DNA of 64,000 nucleotides from Craspedostauros australis (Eukaryota > Bacillariophyta > Bacillariophyceae > Mastogloiales > Achnanthaceae): NCBI GenBank assembly GCA_026770025.1, contig JAMXDE010000004.1, positions 62,001 to 126,000 on the forward strand. The letters run 5' to 3'. Made by a program: the position numbers and the translations under genes. Positions 32,401-41,905 of the stretch are shown here, in pieces (positions within the stretch are counted from its first letter, which is position 1; each line of letters starts with the position of its first letter). The notes beneath the pieces were generated by a model, which was not told the origin of the DNA, ran no database searches, and saw only the letters and a program-made list of their open reading frames with translations.

Positions 32401-35400
32401 GGTGAGCTCAATTGCGGTTGAAGTGTTCGCTGATCCGGTGACTCTATAGTAGAGTCAGGTACCGGGGACTCATCGGGAGCTCCCTCTGTCGAGGACATTT
32501 GCCTGTTGGCTCCCTCTGAAACTGGCATCGGAGGGGCGAGAGCTTCACTCATGAGATCGGGGATCTGTTGTGTCATTGGTTGCGACCCTTTCGCCAATAC
32601 CTGTGGCGTTCTTTCACGGATGGTTTGTTGGTTTCGCGTATCAAAACTCGGTGGTGGAGTGTTATCGTCGTTGCGTTGTAACCGGTTGTGGTCTCGCGTG
32701 TCTGATGCGAAGATGTCGTCCTGCTCCATTGATTCCACATCGTCGTCATCGAATGGATATTGGAAGGTGGTGTCACCAAACATGCGAGTCCATTCTTCCG
32801 ATTGATAGCTTGGAAGTTGCTTCAAGTCGGTAGCAATCGTTGCGAACCAGTCATCGAACACGACGTGGAACTGAGGGGTGATTGAACCTGTCCGTGGTGA
32901 TAGGACTAGAGGTACGGTTGAAGCATGCTTCGTAGAGAGACCCATGTTCACGTATCTCTCTCCTCTTGGTTCCCATCGGGGTATCTTGCGTCCATCGGCC
33001 AGCGCTTTGTTAAGGACATAGACTGGACTGCCCCATACGTGCAGGTTATGAAGTTGCTTGAGGGGAAGACGGATGCGTGATAGAACATCGTAGGGTGTGA
33101 GACCGGTGGCGGGATTAGGCACGCGATTGTAGATGTACGCGGCGTGTACGACGGCCATTGGCCATAGTTGAGCATCAAACATCGTTGGCCAGTGGATGCT
33201 TTGATGCATCATCATGGTTCGGGCCATTGAGACAATTGTTCGAATGCTTCGCTCGGCTATTCCGTTGTGGTGATGTGCGCCGACACCTGCGAATCGATGG
33301 ACTTGATGGAAGATTTCAAGGTGTTTGGAGTATTCGGGTGAGGTGAAGGTGGTGGCGTTGTCTGATAGATACGATCGTACGGGGACTCCAACATCACGAC
33401 ACATCAGTTCGAACCGTTCCTTGGCTTCGAGGGTGGCGTGCGTGGTTAGCGCTGCCACAGGTTCCACGTGAATGTATCCTGATGCGTGATCGACAAAGAT
33501 GGCTCCGCCTTTGTACATTTCGTTTGGATCGCCTTTGCCTCGTCCTGAGAAGAGGCGTCCTGGCGTTCGACCGACGAAGTGGTCCACTGATACTTGTTGT
33601 CCAGGGAACAAGTGATCGGTGCGCAAAACTCCTTGTTTGTCACGGACGACATGTTGAGTTATTCCTGGGGAAGGGCGACGGTGCAGCTTTCCGAATTGGC
33701 ATGCAGCGCAAAGCGGGAGGCTTGTGACCCTTGCCGCAGCTGTGTGCATCTTTCTAGACGATTCTGACCCGGTGAGAGTACCCGAACGCAGCAGGAACTT
33801 CACTCGACTGAAGGATAAATGTCCGAGACGATAGTGCCACCGAAGAAGTTCCTTTTGCGGTTGGGTGAGGTTCACGTTGTGGTCCGACACGGTGGAGACG
33901 ATGGAAGTTAGTGCAGCTGGCACGTCATGGATGTTGTTGGCACTGTAGCCGACTGATGTTGGTAGCCTTGTGGACTTCTTGTAATTCGCTACGATTGCGT
34001 TGCGATCGTCGTTTCCCAGGATTCCGCTGAGTTTGCAGGAGGATTTGTTGAAAACGATCGTTTCGCCCTGATACTCTTCAAGGAGACTGGAAGTGCTGAT
34101 TAGCTTGACCTTTGATTCGGGAACATGGAAAGCAGGCAGTCGCAATTTGCGAGGGCTTCCAGTTACATCAAGGACATACCATTCGACGGTTCCCAACGCA
34201 TTCACTTGGATTTTCTTGAGGAATCCGTTGAGAAAGGTCGGTCTTGGTGGAGGACTTGGAGTAGAACTGAAATCGTTGAGGTCATTTGTCACAGAAATTG
34301 ATGCTCCGCTGTCCCAAACGAGTTCGAATGGAGCATCGGGTGAGAGATAACTCTCAGCTTTAGCTGGAGATGCGAAAGCATTGCGATTGGAGAAGAAGGA
34401 GGCTAGACCTTGCAGAGTGAGTAGTGCGGGCATGTCATTGTCACATTGTTGCTTTTGACTTCGATCATACATCAAGTCAATTCCGCGAGTTGGGTACAGG
34501 CTCCAGAGATTTCGTGAGATGGATGAGGTGCGACCTTCTTGGCGGGGCAATTTTGCTGTCGTGGGTGTTTGGTTTTTACCATAAGTGGAATTTTTCGATT
34601 GGTTCCAGTGACGACGTTTTGATCTGTGATTGCGAGTTTTGGTCCGAGCCTGGGGACGCCACACACGTTTTGTTCGTGGGGAGTTTCCTTTCGACACGTT
34701 CACGGGTTTGGGTCCATCTGGGTCGAGACTTTCCATTACGAGATCGTAGAGACTGCGTTTCACGGCTCCATTGAAGTGTGTTGGACGTTTATGCACTTGC
34801 TTGTACCGTTCTTTGACTCGTGCCTTGTTGTAGACTAGATCAGCAGAGTTGATTGAGTCAGGTCTTCGTGGTACGTTCGTGTGGAGGAGTAGTAGAGTTA
34901 CGGCAATTAGCATCCAGGCATTTGCTGCCGCGATGTACCACCCATACTCTACTCCGATAGTGATGACTTGGAGTGAGGCGAAGAGGAGAACCATTCCAAC
35001 GATGCTACCGAAGTAGTTGAAGGAGGTGAAGAGGTTCCAGACGAGAGACCACCAGGTGTCTTCGTCTTGACTGGAGGCGGCTGTGAAGCATGTCCACGCA
35101 GCCATGTCAATGGAGAGGTTGTCCTGTTTGGGAGCTTGCTTGCCCTTTGCCTTCGCCTTGAACTTGAAGTTGTCCTGATGACTCTCAGTGTTGTGCGAGA
35201 GACGCCAGCGGCGGCACTTGGCGCACCACATGAAAGTCTTGTCGTTGACAAGCTTGCGCTGTGGTTCACCGGGCTTGGGAGCTTTGGACGACCAGCCCTG
35301 GCTGGCGTTGCGTTTGGCGTCGCGTTCCTTGGGCTTCTTGAAGTTGTTTCTCCTTCCGTCGTTCTTGGAGAAACCCTTGTGTTGCTCGAGAACGTTGGCG

Positions 35401-36746
35401 CTTGGATTCTGGACGGCGTTGTTGGCGTACGAGTACCTGGGCACGTTGCTGTCTCTGGTACGCCTGATGGCATGCCAGCGATTTCCGCGCACTTCGTTTT
35501 CGTACGACGCCTCGGCCTTGTTGCAGATTGCCATCCATGTGAGATCTTTTGCGGCAAGCTGGGGGCGAGCGTACTCGTACGTGAAGACGGGGAGACGCAT
35601 GAGGATTTCCTCAAGGTTATCCTTCATCACATAGAGAGGACGTCGGTACTGTTCACCAGACCGGATCTGTCCTCCAGCCTGCAGGAAGGCGTCGAGGATC
35701 GTTCGGAGGAGACGAAGGTCGAAGCGACCGGCGTCGTCGAGGCGCTTGCAAAGAGCACGGAGGTGGACTGCCATGAGACCAACGTTCTCGTTTGGAAAAC
35801 GTCTGCAGTTGACTTCGCGGATCTTGGCTGCGAGGGCGTCTTGTTCATCCAAGGAGTTGGCCGAGTTGCTGTTCATGAACTCAACGAAGAGAGTGATGAA
35901 GTTATCGTGGAACTTCGGCTCGATTCGGTTCATGAGTTGGTCTTCGAGGGCTGGATCAAGACTGTCACGGAAGAACGCTGAGGCTGTCTCGTTGTTCTGG
36001 ACGTCGTAGTGATCCCACTTCAGATGGAACTCGTCGAAGTGCTTGGTGGCATCTTCAAGAGTGAAGGCGGCTGGTGAGTCCAAGACGCAAGTCATTCCTG
36101 ACTCTGCGTTGGCGTCAGCGATGTACGCCATGGTGAGGAGTCCGGTTCTTGCCATGTGGTTTCGCACCAGGCGAATGAACTGCTGGATGTTCCCTCCTTT
36201 CTTGAACTTGTCGGTGAGTCCTTGCTCTCGCTTGGACTGGTTGGTTGAGTCAGCACCGTTATGGAGGATTCTCTGTTGTTGAGAGTTGGTCCACCTGGTG
36301 TGTGACTCGTCTTGGAGGCCCGTCCAATGCCCGTTCGGCGCGCCTGCGGTCCAGGGCACCCAGTTGCGTCCTTGCTTGAGGATACCTCCCATGATGGGAA
36401 CGGTTGGTTTCCCAGAGAGGTCGTGGTCGTCGTCTTCGCTGTCCTCTTCTGACTTTCTGCTCTTCTTGGGCATGGGGGTTTCCATGTCGAAGATGCTGTC
36501 GCCGAGGAAGGACTGTTCCGTTCGAGGTCTTGTGTCGCCAGCGGAGCGGCTGCGCTCGAGACCGGGACGGCTTGGGGTCGTGGTGGCTGTCGCCGCTGCT
36601 TGGGCAGTGGCTATGGCCGCGTTTGCTGCTTCTGCAGCGGCTTCGGCCGCCAACGTCGCCTGTGTGAGGCGAGCGTTCTCGACCGTGATCGCTTCGAGCT
36701 GCGCTTGCAGCTCTTCCAGCGTGGCAGGAGTTGTCTCTTCCGCCAT
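29481..36746 (-). CDS. Copia element A gag-pol polyprotein
   Basis: A single frame of 2421 residues. Parts in order: gag-like region (about 1-500) with an N-terminal coiled-coil-like stretch; a CAKC...H...H zinc-knuckle-like patch (about 508-523); a strongly hydrophobic stretch (about 577-622) that reads as two membrane helices; aspartic protease with DSGA near 812; GAG-pre-integrase HYRLGHLSFSRV; integrase core (about 33.8-33.1 kb); reverse transcriptase with YVDDAG near 30.48 kb; and RNase H (about 30.0-29.5 kb). Gag and pol are fused in one frame, as in many Copia elements. The hydrophobic stretch is unusual for the family. Confidence 0.92.
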   Translation of the reverse strand: MAEETTPATLEELQAQLEAITVENARLTQATLAAEAAAEAANAAIATAQAAATATTTPSRPGLERSRSAGDTRPRTEQSFLGDSIFDMETPMPKKSRKSEEDSEDDDHDLSGKPTVPIMGGILKQGRNWVPWTAGAPNGHWTGLQDESHTRWTNSQQQRILHNGADSTNQSKREQGLTDKFKKGGNIQQFIRLVRNHMARTGLLTMAYIADANAESGMTCVLDSPAAFTLEDATKHFDEFHLKWDHYDVQNNETASAFFRDSLDPALEDQLMNRIEPKFHDNFITLFVEFMNSNSANSLDEQDALAAKIREVNCRRFPNENVGLMAVHLRALCKRLDDAGRFDLRLLRTILDAFLQAGGQIRSGEQYRRPLYVMKDNLEEILMRLPVFTYEYARPQLAAKDLTWMAICNKAEASYENEVRGNRWHAIRRTRDSNVPRYSYANNAVQNPSANVLEQHKGFSKNDGRRNNFKKPKERDAKRNASQGWSSKAPKPGEPQRKLVNDKTFMWCAKCRRWRLSHNTESHQDNFKFKAKAKGKQAPKQDNLSIDMAAWTCFTAASSQDEDTWWSLVWNLFTSFNYFGSIVGMVLLFASLQVITIGVEYGWYIAAANAWMLIAVTLLLLHTNVPRRPDSINSADLVYNKARVKERYKQVHKRPTHFNGAVKRSLYDLVMESLDPDGPKPVNVSKGNSPRTKRVWRPQARTKTRNHRSKRRHWNQSKNSTYGKNQTPTTAKLPRQEGRTSSISRNLWSLYPTRGIDLMYDRSQKQQCDNDMPALLTLQGLASFFSNRNAFASPAKAESYLSPDAPFELVWDSGASISVTNDLNDFSSTPSPPPRPTFLNGFLKKIQVNALGTVEWYVLDVTGSPRKLRLPAFHVPESKVKLISTSSLLEEYQGETIVFNKSSCKLSGILGNDDRNAIVANYKKSTRLPTSVGYSANNIHDVPAALTSIVSTVSDHNVNLTQPQKELLRWHYRLGHLSFSRVKFLLRSGTLTGSESSRKMHTAAARVTSLPLCAACQFGKLHRRPSPGITQHVVRDKQGVLRTDHLFPGQQVSVDHFVGRTPGRLFSGRGKGDPNEMYKGGAIFVDHASGYIHVEPVAALTTHATLEAKERFELMCRDVGVPVRSYLSDNATTFTSPEYSKHLEIFHQVHRFAGVGAHHHNGIAERSIRTIVSMARTMMMHQSIHWPTMFDAQLWPMAVVHAAYIYNRVPNPATGLTPYDVLSRIRLPLKQLHNLHVWGSPVYVLNKALADGRKIPRWEPRGERYVNMGLSTKHASTVPLVLSPRTGSITPQFHVVFDDWFATIATDLKQLPSYQSEEWTRMFGDTTFQYPFDDDDVESMEQDDIFASDTRDHNRLQRNDDNTPPPSFDTRNQQTIRERTPQVLAKGSQPMTQQIPDLMSEALAPPMPVSEGANRQMSSTEGAPDESPVPDSTIESPDQRTLQPQLSSPLRESPTLELATPLPLPAPTPIQTSSTPPMIPKSEPTPERPQSTRIRKQPKRFTYARMGGKAAWLDDEDTDDYYFCPAVATLEEIEQAATPRELHPDSSSIITFSQAIVDCLHTIEPLQRKGSDSLSIDLHQFKVDAHYLLRRLRGRFNTLNPQPTNVVLPTFAPKAAEVEEASINMADWWQPDPDNMTEEGATPFQETYNNFHSDMEDHFEKDLNSVFLNEDLLRLATDHAVEQFVEKLSTFISTGTMEPHFDALDFMSKAKSGPWYYQDPEHLMNQGYLPPKSAYNAEAFVQRTRSVWNAMIENHHYRLAFELLRRQVTTIRPGPWPLPSEYEIEQFVQGMIESNTAPLTSAPATRSANKGSMLDIDSSSTLDINPSFILDTAKCIPPTTWANIEQHAYSVAIIEPQKDATNYPTYVDNRMISYFAAGGDLEIAERTSVYKASNTDPDTLSFDEAIRDDNKDEWMQAAEKEIRDLTEKGTWEEVKKIDIKNDRIFPGTWVFRRKRLPDGTIKKYKGRWCCRGDLMQEDSSTYAPVVAWSSVRIFLSTSIVMGWTTTSIDFTNAFVQASIHKPVYLHLPRGFKSTKGPDTCLKLRKSLYGLTIAPRLWYEHLIRALTTIGFKACDQEQCLFIKKDIMIVLYVDDAGIASKTKQAADDFIKSMRDLGFELTQEGSFTEFLGIELSRDPKADTVHLRQPGLIKKILATTKMTNCSPCPVPTTQLALGQCKHEPPMNEPWNYRSVVGMLLYLTTNTRPDLAFAVSQVARFGSDPRRSHAKAVKRIMRYLKHTEDKGTIVRPTGQLDLKCYVDADFAGLYGREDSKDPVSVKSRTGYLITLGGCPLIWKSKLQTEIALSTMESEYAALSLAMRTLIPIQQLIRQVINNAGTTMPLHTNLQCTVFEDNQACISLATNHQPTARTKHFLTKWHFFWYWVKAGFIYIQHIATPEQLADIFTKGLSIAVFEYLRFKIMGW

Positions 36747-37173
36747 GATGGATGACGGGGACTTCTCGAATAGTCTTCGGACTTCGAGGGGATCGATCTG
36801 TTTGCCTTCTCTTGCTCTTGCTCGACTTCACTTCGTTGGGAAGGTGTGCACTGAAGTTCGATGCAGGCTTGGAGGGGCTCGCACTCGGTCGGCGAGTGCG
36901 GTTATTGCTTGCTTTGGCAGAGGCTACTGAAGTTCGACCTTGGGTCGCTTACCTTCAGCTGGGACTTTTGTCCTCTTGAGTGGCTCGGTTTTCGAGCGGT
37001 GGGGATCTGATTTCAGATCAGATGCATGCGGTGAGGACGTGGTCCTTGTTGGAAGCTCGGTCTTCGAGCTGTGCCTTTTGGCTTCGTCTCAGAGAGACTC
37101 TTGCGATCGGTTGGCAGAGGAAGATGCTCGGTGGAGTTGATAAGAGAGTATTTGGCAACCACTCGCAGCTACC
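36747..37173 (-). other. Leader of Copia element A
   Basis: About 430 bases between the 5' LTR and the gag-pol start, expected to hold primer-binding and packaging signals. No separate frame that I can support. Confidence 0.6.
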
Positions 37174-37860
37174 AGTTAGGATTCGTGCGTAGGCGTCGCG
37201 AATCGGTGGAGAATGCCTCGTGAATCTGCCGGCTTCGGGATAGCCGTGTGATGCAGTTCAAGAGAGGTGTGCTGTTTGAATAGTTATAACTTGTAACGAT
37301 GAGAAGTAGAGTGCTTTGTAGCTAATCCTAGTCCGTTATTATGAGTTAGCTTATTGGTGTTAGTAGGGTGAAGAAACGATGCCACACAACTTGGCGAGAC
37401 CCTGCACTGATGCACTTGATTCAGTGCAACAGAGTAGACAGTCAATACAGTACCTTGCTCTCCGCACATGTAGTTACACTGCAGTGTAGGTCATGACAAT
37501 CAGTGGTGACGGTCATGAAGCAGTGGCTGTGGCTGAAGCTGACACTCGGATTCCATTGCTTGAGTTGAAGCAAGTTGGATACGCATGCTGAGACCACGGT
37601 GGTAGTGTGGTGGTCATCAGCAATGAAGGAATCGAGATAAGTTTTAGTAAGGAGGATCTGAAGAGCATATAGTTCCCAGGTGGGGTGTGAGTCAGGTCGG
37701 TCAGGTTTGAGTCATGATGGATTCGTGAATGGAGGAGAGAAAGGAGGAGAAAAAGGTTTGGTGGTCAATCAAGTCGGAAGATTTCGCGCCAAAACAGGAA
37801 TTTCTCCCATCGGGTTGATACCGTGTTCGGTACTAGTCTGTCCCTCATTGAATCTCAACT
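37174..37860 (-). repeat. 5' LTR of Copia element A
   Basis: A 687-bp direct repeat of 28711-29397. Just inside it, on the minus strand, the sequence GGTAGCTGCGAGTGG is where a primer-binding site should lie. Its start resembles the TGGTA of initiator-tRNA primer sites but I cannot match the rest to a tRNA. Confidence 0.95.
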
Positions 37861-37865
37861 GAGGT

Positions 37866-38150
37866 GGTCGTTGGCACCTCTCGATGCCTTTTGATGTTGC
37901 AGTCGGCCGACAAAAGAGAGCCTCCCCCCTCCAAGAGAAAGAATAGGAGAAACAAGAAGAAGATGAGAGCGGGCGAGTGGGTCACATGCACAGTGCAGTG
38001 ATAGCGAGCCGATCGGCAAGAGGCCATCGCAAGGAAGCAGTTGGCATGTCGTGGTTGGCGCGTTGGCGCGTTGGTGTCGCCATCGGCCGTGTTCAGAGGC
38101 CTCCAGTTTGGTGGCTGCCCTCACACAACCCGTGCGCTGTCGGGACACGT
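37866..38150. other. Spacer between Copia element A and the DIRS-like fossil
   Basis: Short non-coding stretch after the right GAGGT duplication. I see nothing assignable; it may be the decayed end of the neighbouring fossil. Confidence 0.3.
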
Positions 38151-40650
38151 GTGTCCTCACCCCACGCTAGCACATGTGGGAAGAGTTCAACCTTGTCAGA
38201 CTAGGTGCCTGTTGGGCCCTGATGGCAGACCACAAGAAGGGATCCCCACGGTCCCACTGTTCGAGTAGGGAAGAGTGCACGAATGTAGTACGGTAGAATT
38301 GCAATGTCCAGGGCTGCCCGGAAAGATATTGGGTGACGAAGTCCGTTGTGTTGCGTGCATCTTGAAGCCGATGTGCCCACTGCAACCAGTCGCCAAGACT
38401 CAGACCCGAGGCTGTGCGAAAGGCAACGGCGACATCGGCTCGGCGGCTGTGATCTGACTTGGTTTGGAGAGCGAGGCGTAGCAGCACCGCACCGGTATTG
38501 CCGGAGAGGTCGTTGTTGCTGGCATTTTTGTAGGTGGATCAGGGTGACACCCAACCAATTGATTCTGAACGCTTTGGACACCCTGAACCATCCGAGCTAA
38601 CCCACCAGGTTGATGATGGCGGCCATGGCTGCGGTACGTCGTTGCTGTACCGTCACGGAGTGCTGGTACTGTTGATGGAAGCTGCAGTCCATGAAGTGCA
38701 CATGGCGGGCGAACGAGCAAAGCTGCTTGCATGCGATAGTCCTCCCCCATGCGTGACCGCATGCCTTGAGTGAGCATGGCGTAGCTGAGATGGTCAGTGG
38801 GACTGCATGCATTGACGACGATGGGTCGTTGCTTGGCGTCCATCATGGCTGCGTCGGATCGGGTGAAGCACATGTTCCAGGTCCAAAAGGCGGAGGAGAC
38901 GCTCCGAAGTCCCCGTCCGTTGCTGATTTTGATGGTGCTGCTGTCCTGACTGTTGCTTCGAGTGGGGGCTGGATTGCATAATGCTCCTGTGCCCACATGA
39001 GTGATATAGCATCCGAGTAGGGAGGGCTGGTGAGTACTGGTGGCTGTAGCGTGGGGCCTCGTAGTCGGCTCCGAATTGGCGCAGCACACGGATCTTGCTG
39101 CCATATGTAGCCAGGGTGCCCGCTGCCCAATTGTGCGCCAAGTCGATGATGTGCATTTGCTCTAGCCAGAGGAGTTAGATGGCTGTGGGACTGGGAGCCA
39201 GTTCACGTTTGGTGTGTACGTGAACTGTGCATGCTTCGCGCACAAAATTCGCAAGAATCCCAATACTAGGCGGTAGAGCACGACTATTACCATTTCGCAG
39301 TCGTGTGTAGAACGGCAGGCCTGCACGGCAACACAATTTCTGATAGCGTGTGTGACAGGGTCGGTAGTATAGGCTGTCGTGAGCGAACCTGGCGCTGGCG
39401 AAGTAGCATTGATGGGCGGCTGTACAGCGGTTGATGGGCCAAGCGCAGCCCAGGCAGTTGTTTGGAGATCTGTTGCCGGTGGTGTCGACCCCAGGAACGG
39501 GGAGCTGTGTCCAGTCTGGGAGGAGTTAAAGAGCGAGTGTGAGGAGATACACAAAGGAGGAAGTTGGGAATGTTGAGAGGGAAGGAAGACAGAATGTGAA
39601 GATCTTGGTTGGTGAACACGCCAACCCGAATGAGATGACAGGGTAGATGGGTGAAGGCGCGCTGGAGTACGCGAGGGACGAGGGTGATGAATCCTGTATG
39701 GAGTGGCCATTCTGCCCAGCAACCCAGTAGGAAGTAGATGAGAGGGTATGCCAATTTGGGTGGGGGAGCCCAGAGCGTGATGCAGTCCACACAACTCTCT
39801 GAGTCCCATGGCTTGTTCCATGCTCGTAGCTGGAAATCGGCAGTGTGCTGTGAGGAGGCCAGCTGTGCGATACGGAGAACATGTTGCGGACGCAATGGCG
39901 TTGGCACAAGGCAGGCAGTGAGGATCCGTTCTGAGGTCGGCCGTTGATGCGCCTCATTGACCCAGATGACGCGACAGAGGCCGTCGGTTCCTTCCGTAAT
40001 GATGGCAGTTCCTGGAATGTGGACGACCTGTAGGTGGCAAGACAACTGTACCTCGAGCTGCTTAATCCGTCGCACCAGCTTGTGGAGTTCTGTAGAGGTA
40101 AAATCCCGCAGTCCACCATGCAGTAGGTGCACATGTTGGTGGTAAAGTAGAAGAAGGTTGCTCCAGCAGCTTCCATGGCAGCATCCGGTGACTGGGCAAC
40201 TTGCTCAAGAGTACTGAGTAGAGTTTGAAGCTCTTTCCAGTTAGATGAATGGCGAGTGGCGACAAGAGATGACCATAACCCCTCCACATGCGAGAGGCTT
40301 GCTATGGGAAGAGGATGGTACCGCTGGCCCCTGTTCTGCTGCTGTCTCCAAAGCTTCTGACCAGAACGCCTGTGCATGTGGATTGTCTGCTCCATGCTGT
40401 GTTGTTGAGGAGTGCTGCTCGCCACCAACAGAGGCCACGTTGCGCTGCAGGGACGATTGCTGTGTAGCTGAAGTAGGGTAGCTTGGCCAGGTCCCATGCG
40501 GTGGGGTGGACAAGGTGGTAGAGTATGCAGAGGCAATTGCGGCCAAGGTATGTGAGCATGGCTTTGGCAACACTCTTGAGCATACTGGTTAACACAGACA
40601 GGCTGTGTTGGAATGTGCATATGTGTATTTGCATCGCTCACCCATTGTTC
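38150..40650 (-). mobile_element. Broken tyrosine-recombinase (DIRS-like) retroelement fossil
   Basis: Minus-strand pieces in several frames resemble parts of DIRS-type retroelements. An RNase H-like part contains HVEGLWSSLVATRHSSNWKE and VVHIPGTAIITEGTDGLCR (about 40.3-39.9 kb). A piece with PLIYFLLGCWAEWPLHTGF lies near 39.7 kb. A recombinase-like part has AHNWAAGTLATYGSKIRVL near 39.1 kb and an IINLVGWLGWFR stretch near 38.6 kb. The reverse transcriptase was not found. It is clearly broken in several places and older than the Copia element beside it. Family assignment is by motif memory only. Confidence 0.55.
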
Positions 40651-41311
40651 TCTTATACTCTATGCGCAATCAGCACACAAGTTCATGCCATGAGTGATCT
40701 GTGACTGAGCTAGATCACATTACAAATTTATGCACACCAACTCATTCACAATTTTGGAAGGAAATGTGCGAACAATGTTATCTGAGAACATCAGGAACTC
40801 GGTCTGTCCATCATCCAGCGGAAATGTATAGCATCGAGCAAGAATCGATGTATTTTGCAACTAACCTCAAATGACAACACCTTTGCCAGACCATTGCATC
40901 ATCAATGGAATGTGGCATCTGAGTGAACATGGGAGGCAGCAACAGCTGACATTGACAGGATGTCATTGTGTCACCATGTCAACATCTGTCTCCATGTCAG
41001 AACAAGAAGCTGAAGATCCTATGACCATAGTGTTTTGAGATTGTGGATATGCAAACAGAAGTTTGGAGGAGACATTGGAGACTGCATGCAGAGGAGTGGG
41101 ACAGTGGAAGACAAGACAATAAAAAATGTATTGCATATGGAGTATTGCATAACATTTACATGGACAAGAGAGAGAGAGAGAGAGAGAGAAACAGTGAGAG
41201 AGCATCTTGTGTACCAACTCATAGTCAGGAGACATCAGGCCAACAGGAGACCCCCAAAACCATTGGAACAAAAAAATGAAATAGCAAACAGAATCGAAAC
41301 CACCTCCACCA
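40651..41311. other. Intergenic region with a GA microsatellite
   Basis: The stretch is AT-richer than the gene regions. A (GA)n run of about 11 units lies at about 41167-41189. I see no supported gene. Confidence 0.4.
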
Positions 41312-41905
41312 TTATCTACAGTGCAAGGAATATCCATGAGCAGAGCTTGCCAACATCACCAACTGCAGCTCCAACGCAGGCCCTTCACTGTAGAATCCGG
41401 CCAAAGCACATGGAAGGTCTTGACCGCTAGGAAATAGTGCTTGCGCCGCGGCATGCCCCACAGTTCCGGTGTCAATTGCACAGCTGTTGGTCGTGTCAAA
41501 CTTGACTGGACAGTTGTGGTACAAGATGAGCTCTGGCACCAGGTTGGAGTCCCTCTTGTTGAAGGCGCGAGTGGCAATCACCAACGACACCAGCTGGTTG
41601 TAGCCTGGGTTGTCTTCACCTTGCACATTGAAGAATGGCCTTGCCACCACCTTTGTGTTGTTGTTGGTGTTGATCATGATGAATGGCATGAAGCTGTAGA
41701 TGGAGCACATGTAGTCATTTGCGGATGATATTCTTGTGGGTGCTTGCTTTGTGGTGGATACCTCAATGTCCACTGCTTGCACGAATGGCCACGAACTGTG
41801 TCAATGCAGAGCATGTGGCTTCTCATCCGCAAGCAACATCACCACGATCACGGCGATTGCGCAGGCAAATCTTCGCATCGCCATCGTTGACTTCTTCATC
41901 AGCAT
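41312..41905 (-). CDS. Small secreted-protein candidate with an in-frame TGA
   Basis: The minus-strand frame starts at the ATG at 41905 (MLMKKSTMAMRRFACAIAV), a good signal peptide. The same frame continues to 41312 except for one TGA at 41801-41803. A 42-base GT-AG segment (about 41838-41797) holds that TGA; its removal keeps the frame and extends the hydrophobic core to ISWPFVQA, a plausible signal-peptidase site before VDIEV. The downstream part (about 160 residues) has several Cys (YHNCPVKF, NSCAIDTG, LHC) and no domain I recognise. It could instead be a broken gene, or two unrelated frames. The upstream open frame to 42397 is low-complexity and probably not coding. Confidence 0.4.

Larger units (their letters stand above)
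28711..37860 (-). mobile_element. Ty1/copia LTR retrotransposon, whole-looking (element A)
   Basis: A 9150-bp element bounded by two 687-bp direct repeats and by a GAGGT duplication on each side (28706-28710 and 37861-37865). On the minus strand the parts run in order: 5' LTR, leader of about 430 bases, one long gag-pol frame, a purine-rich tract directly before the 3' LTR, 3' LTR. Reading by eye I find no difference between the LTRs, so insertion is recent. The domain order protease, integrase, reverse transcriptase, RNase H defines Ty1/copia. The termini are AGTT...AACT, not TG...CA. It looks whole. Confidence 0.95.
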
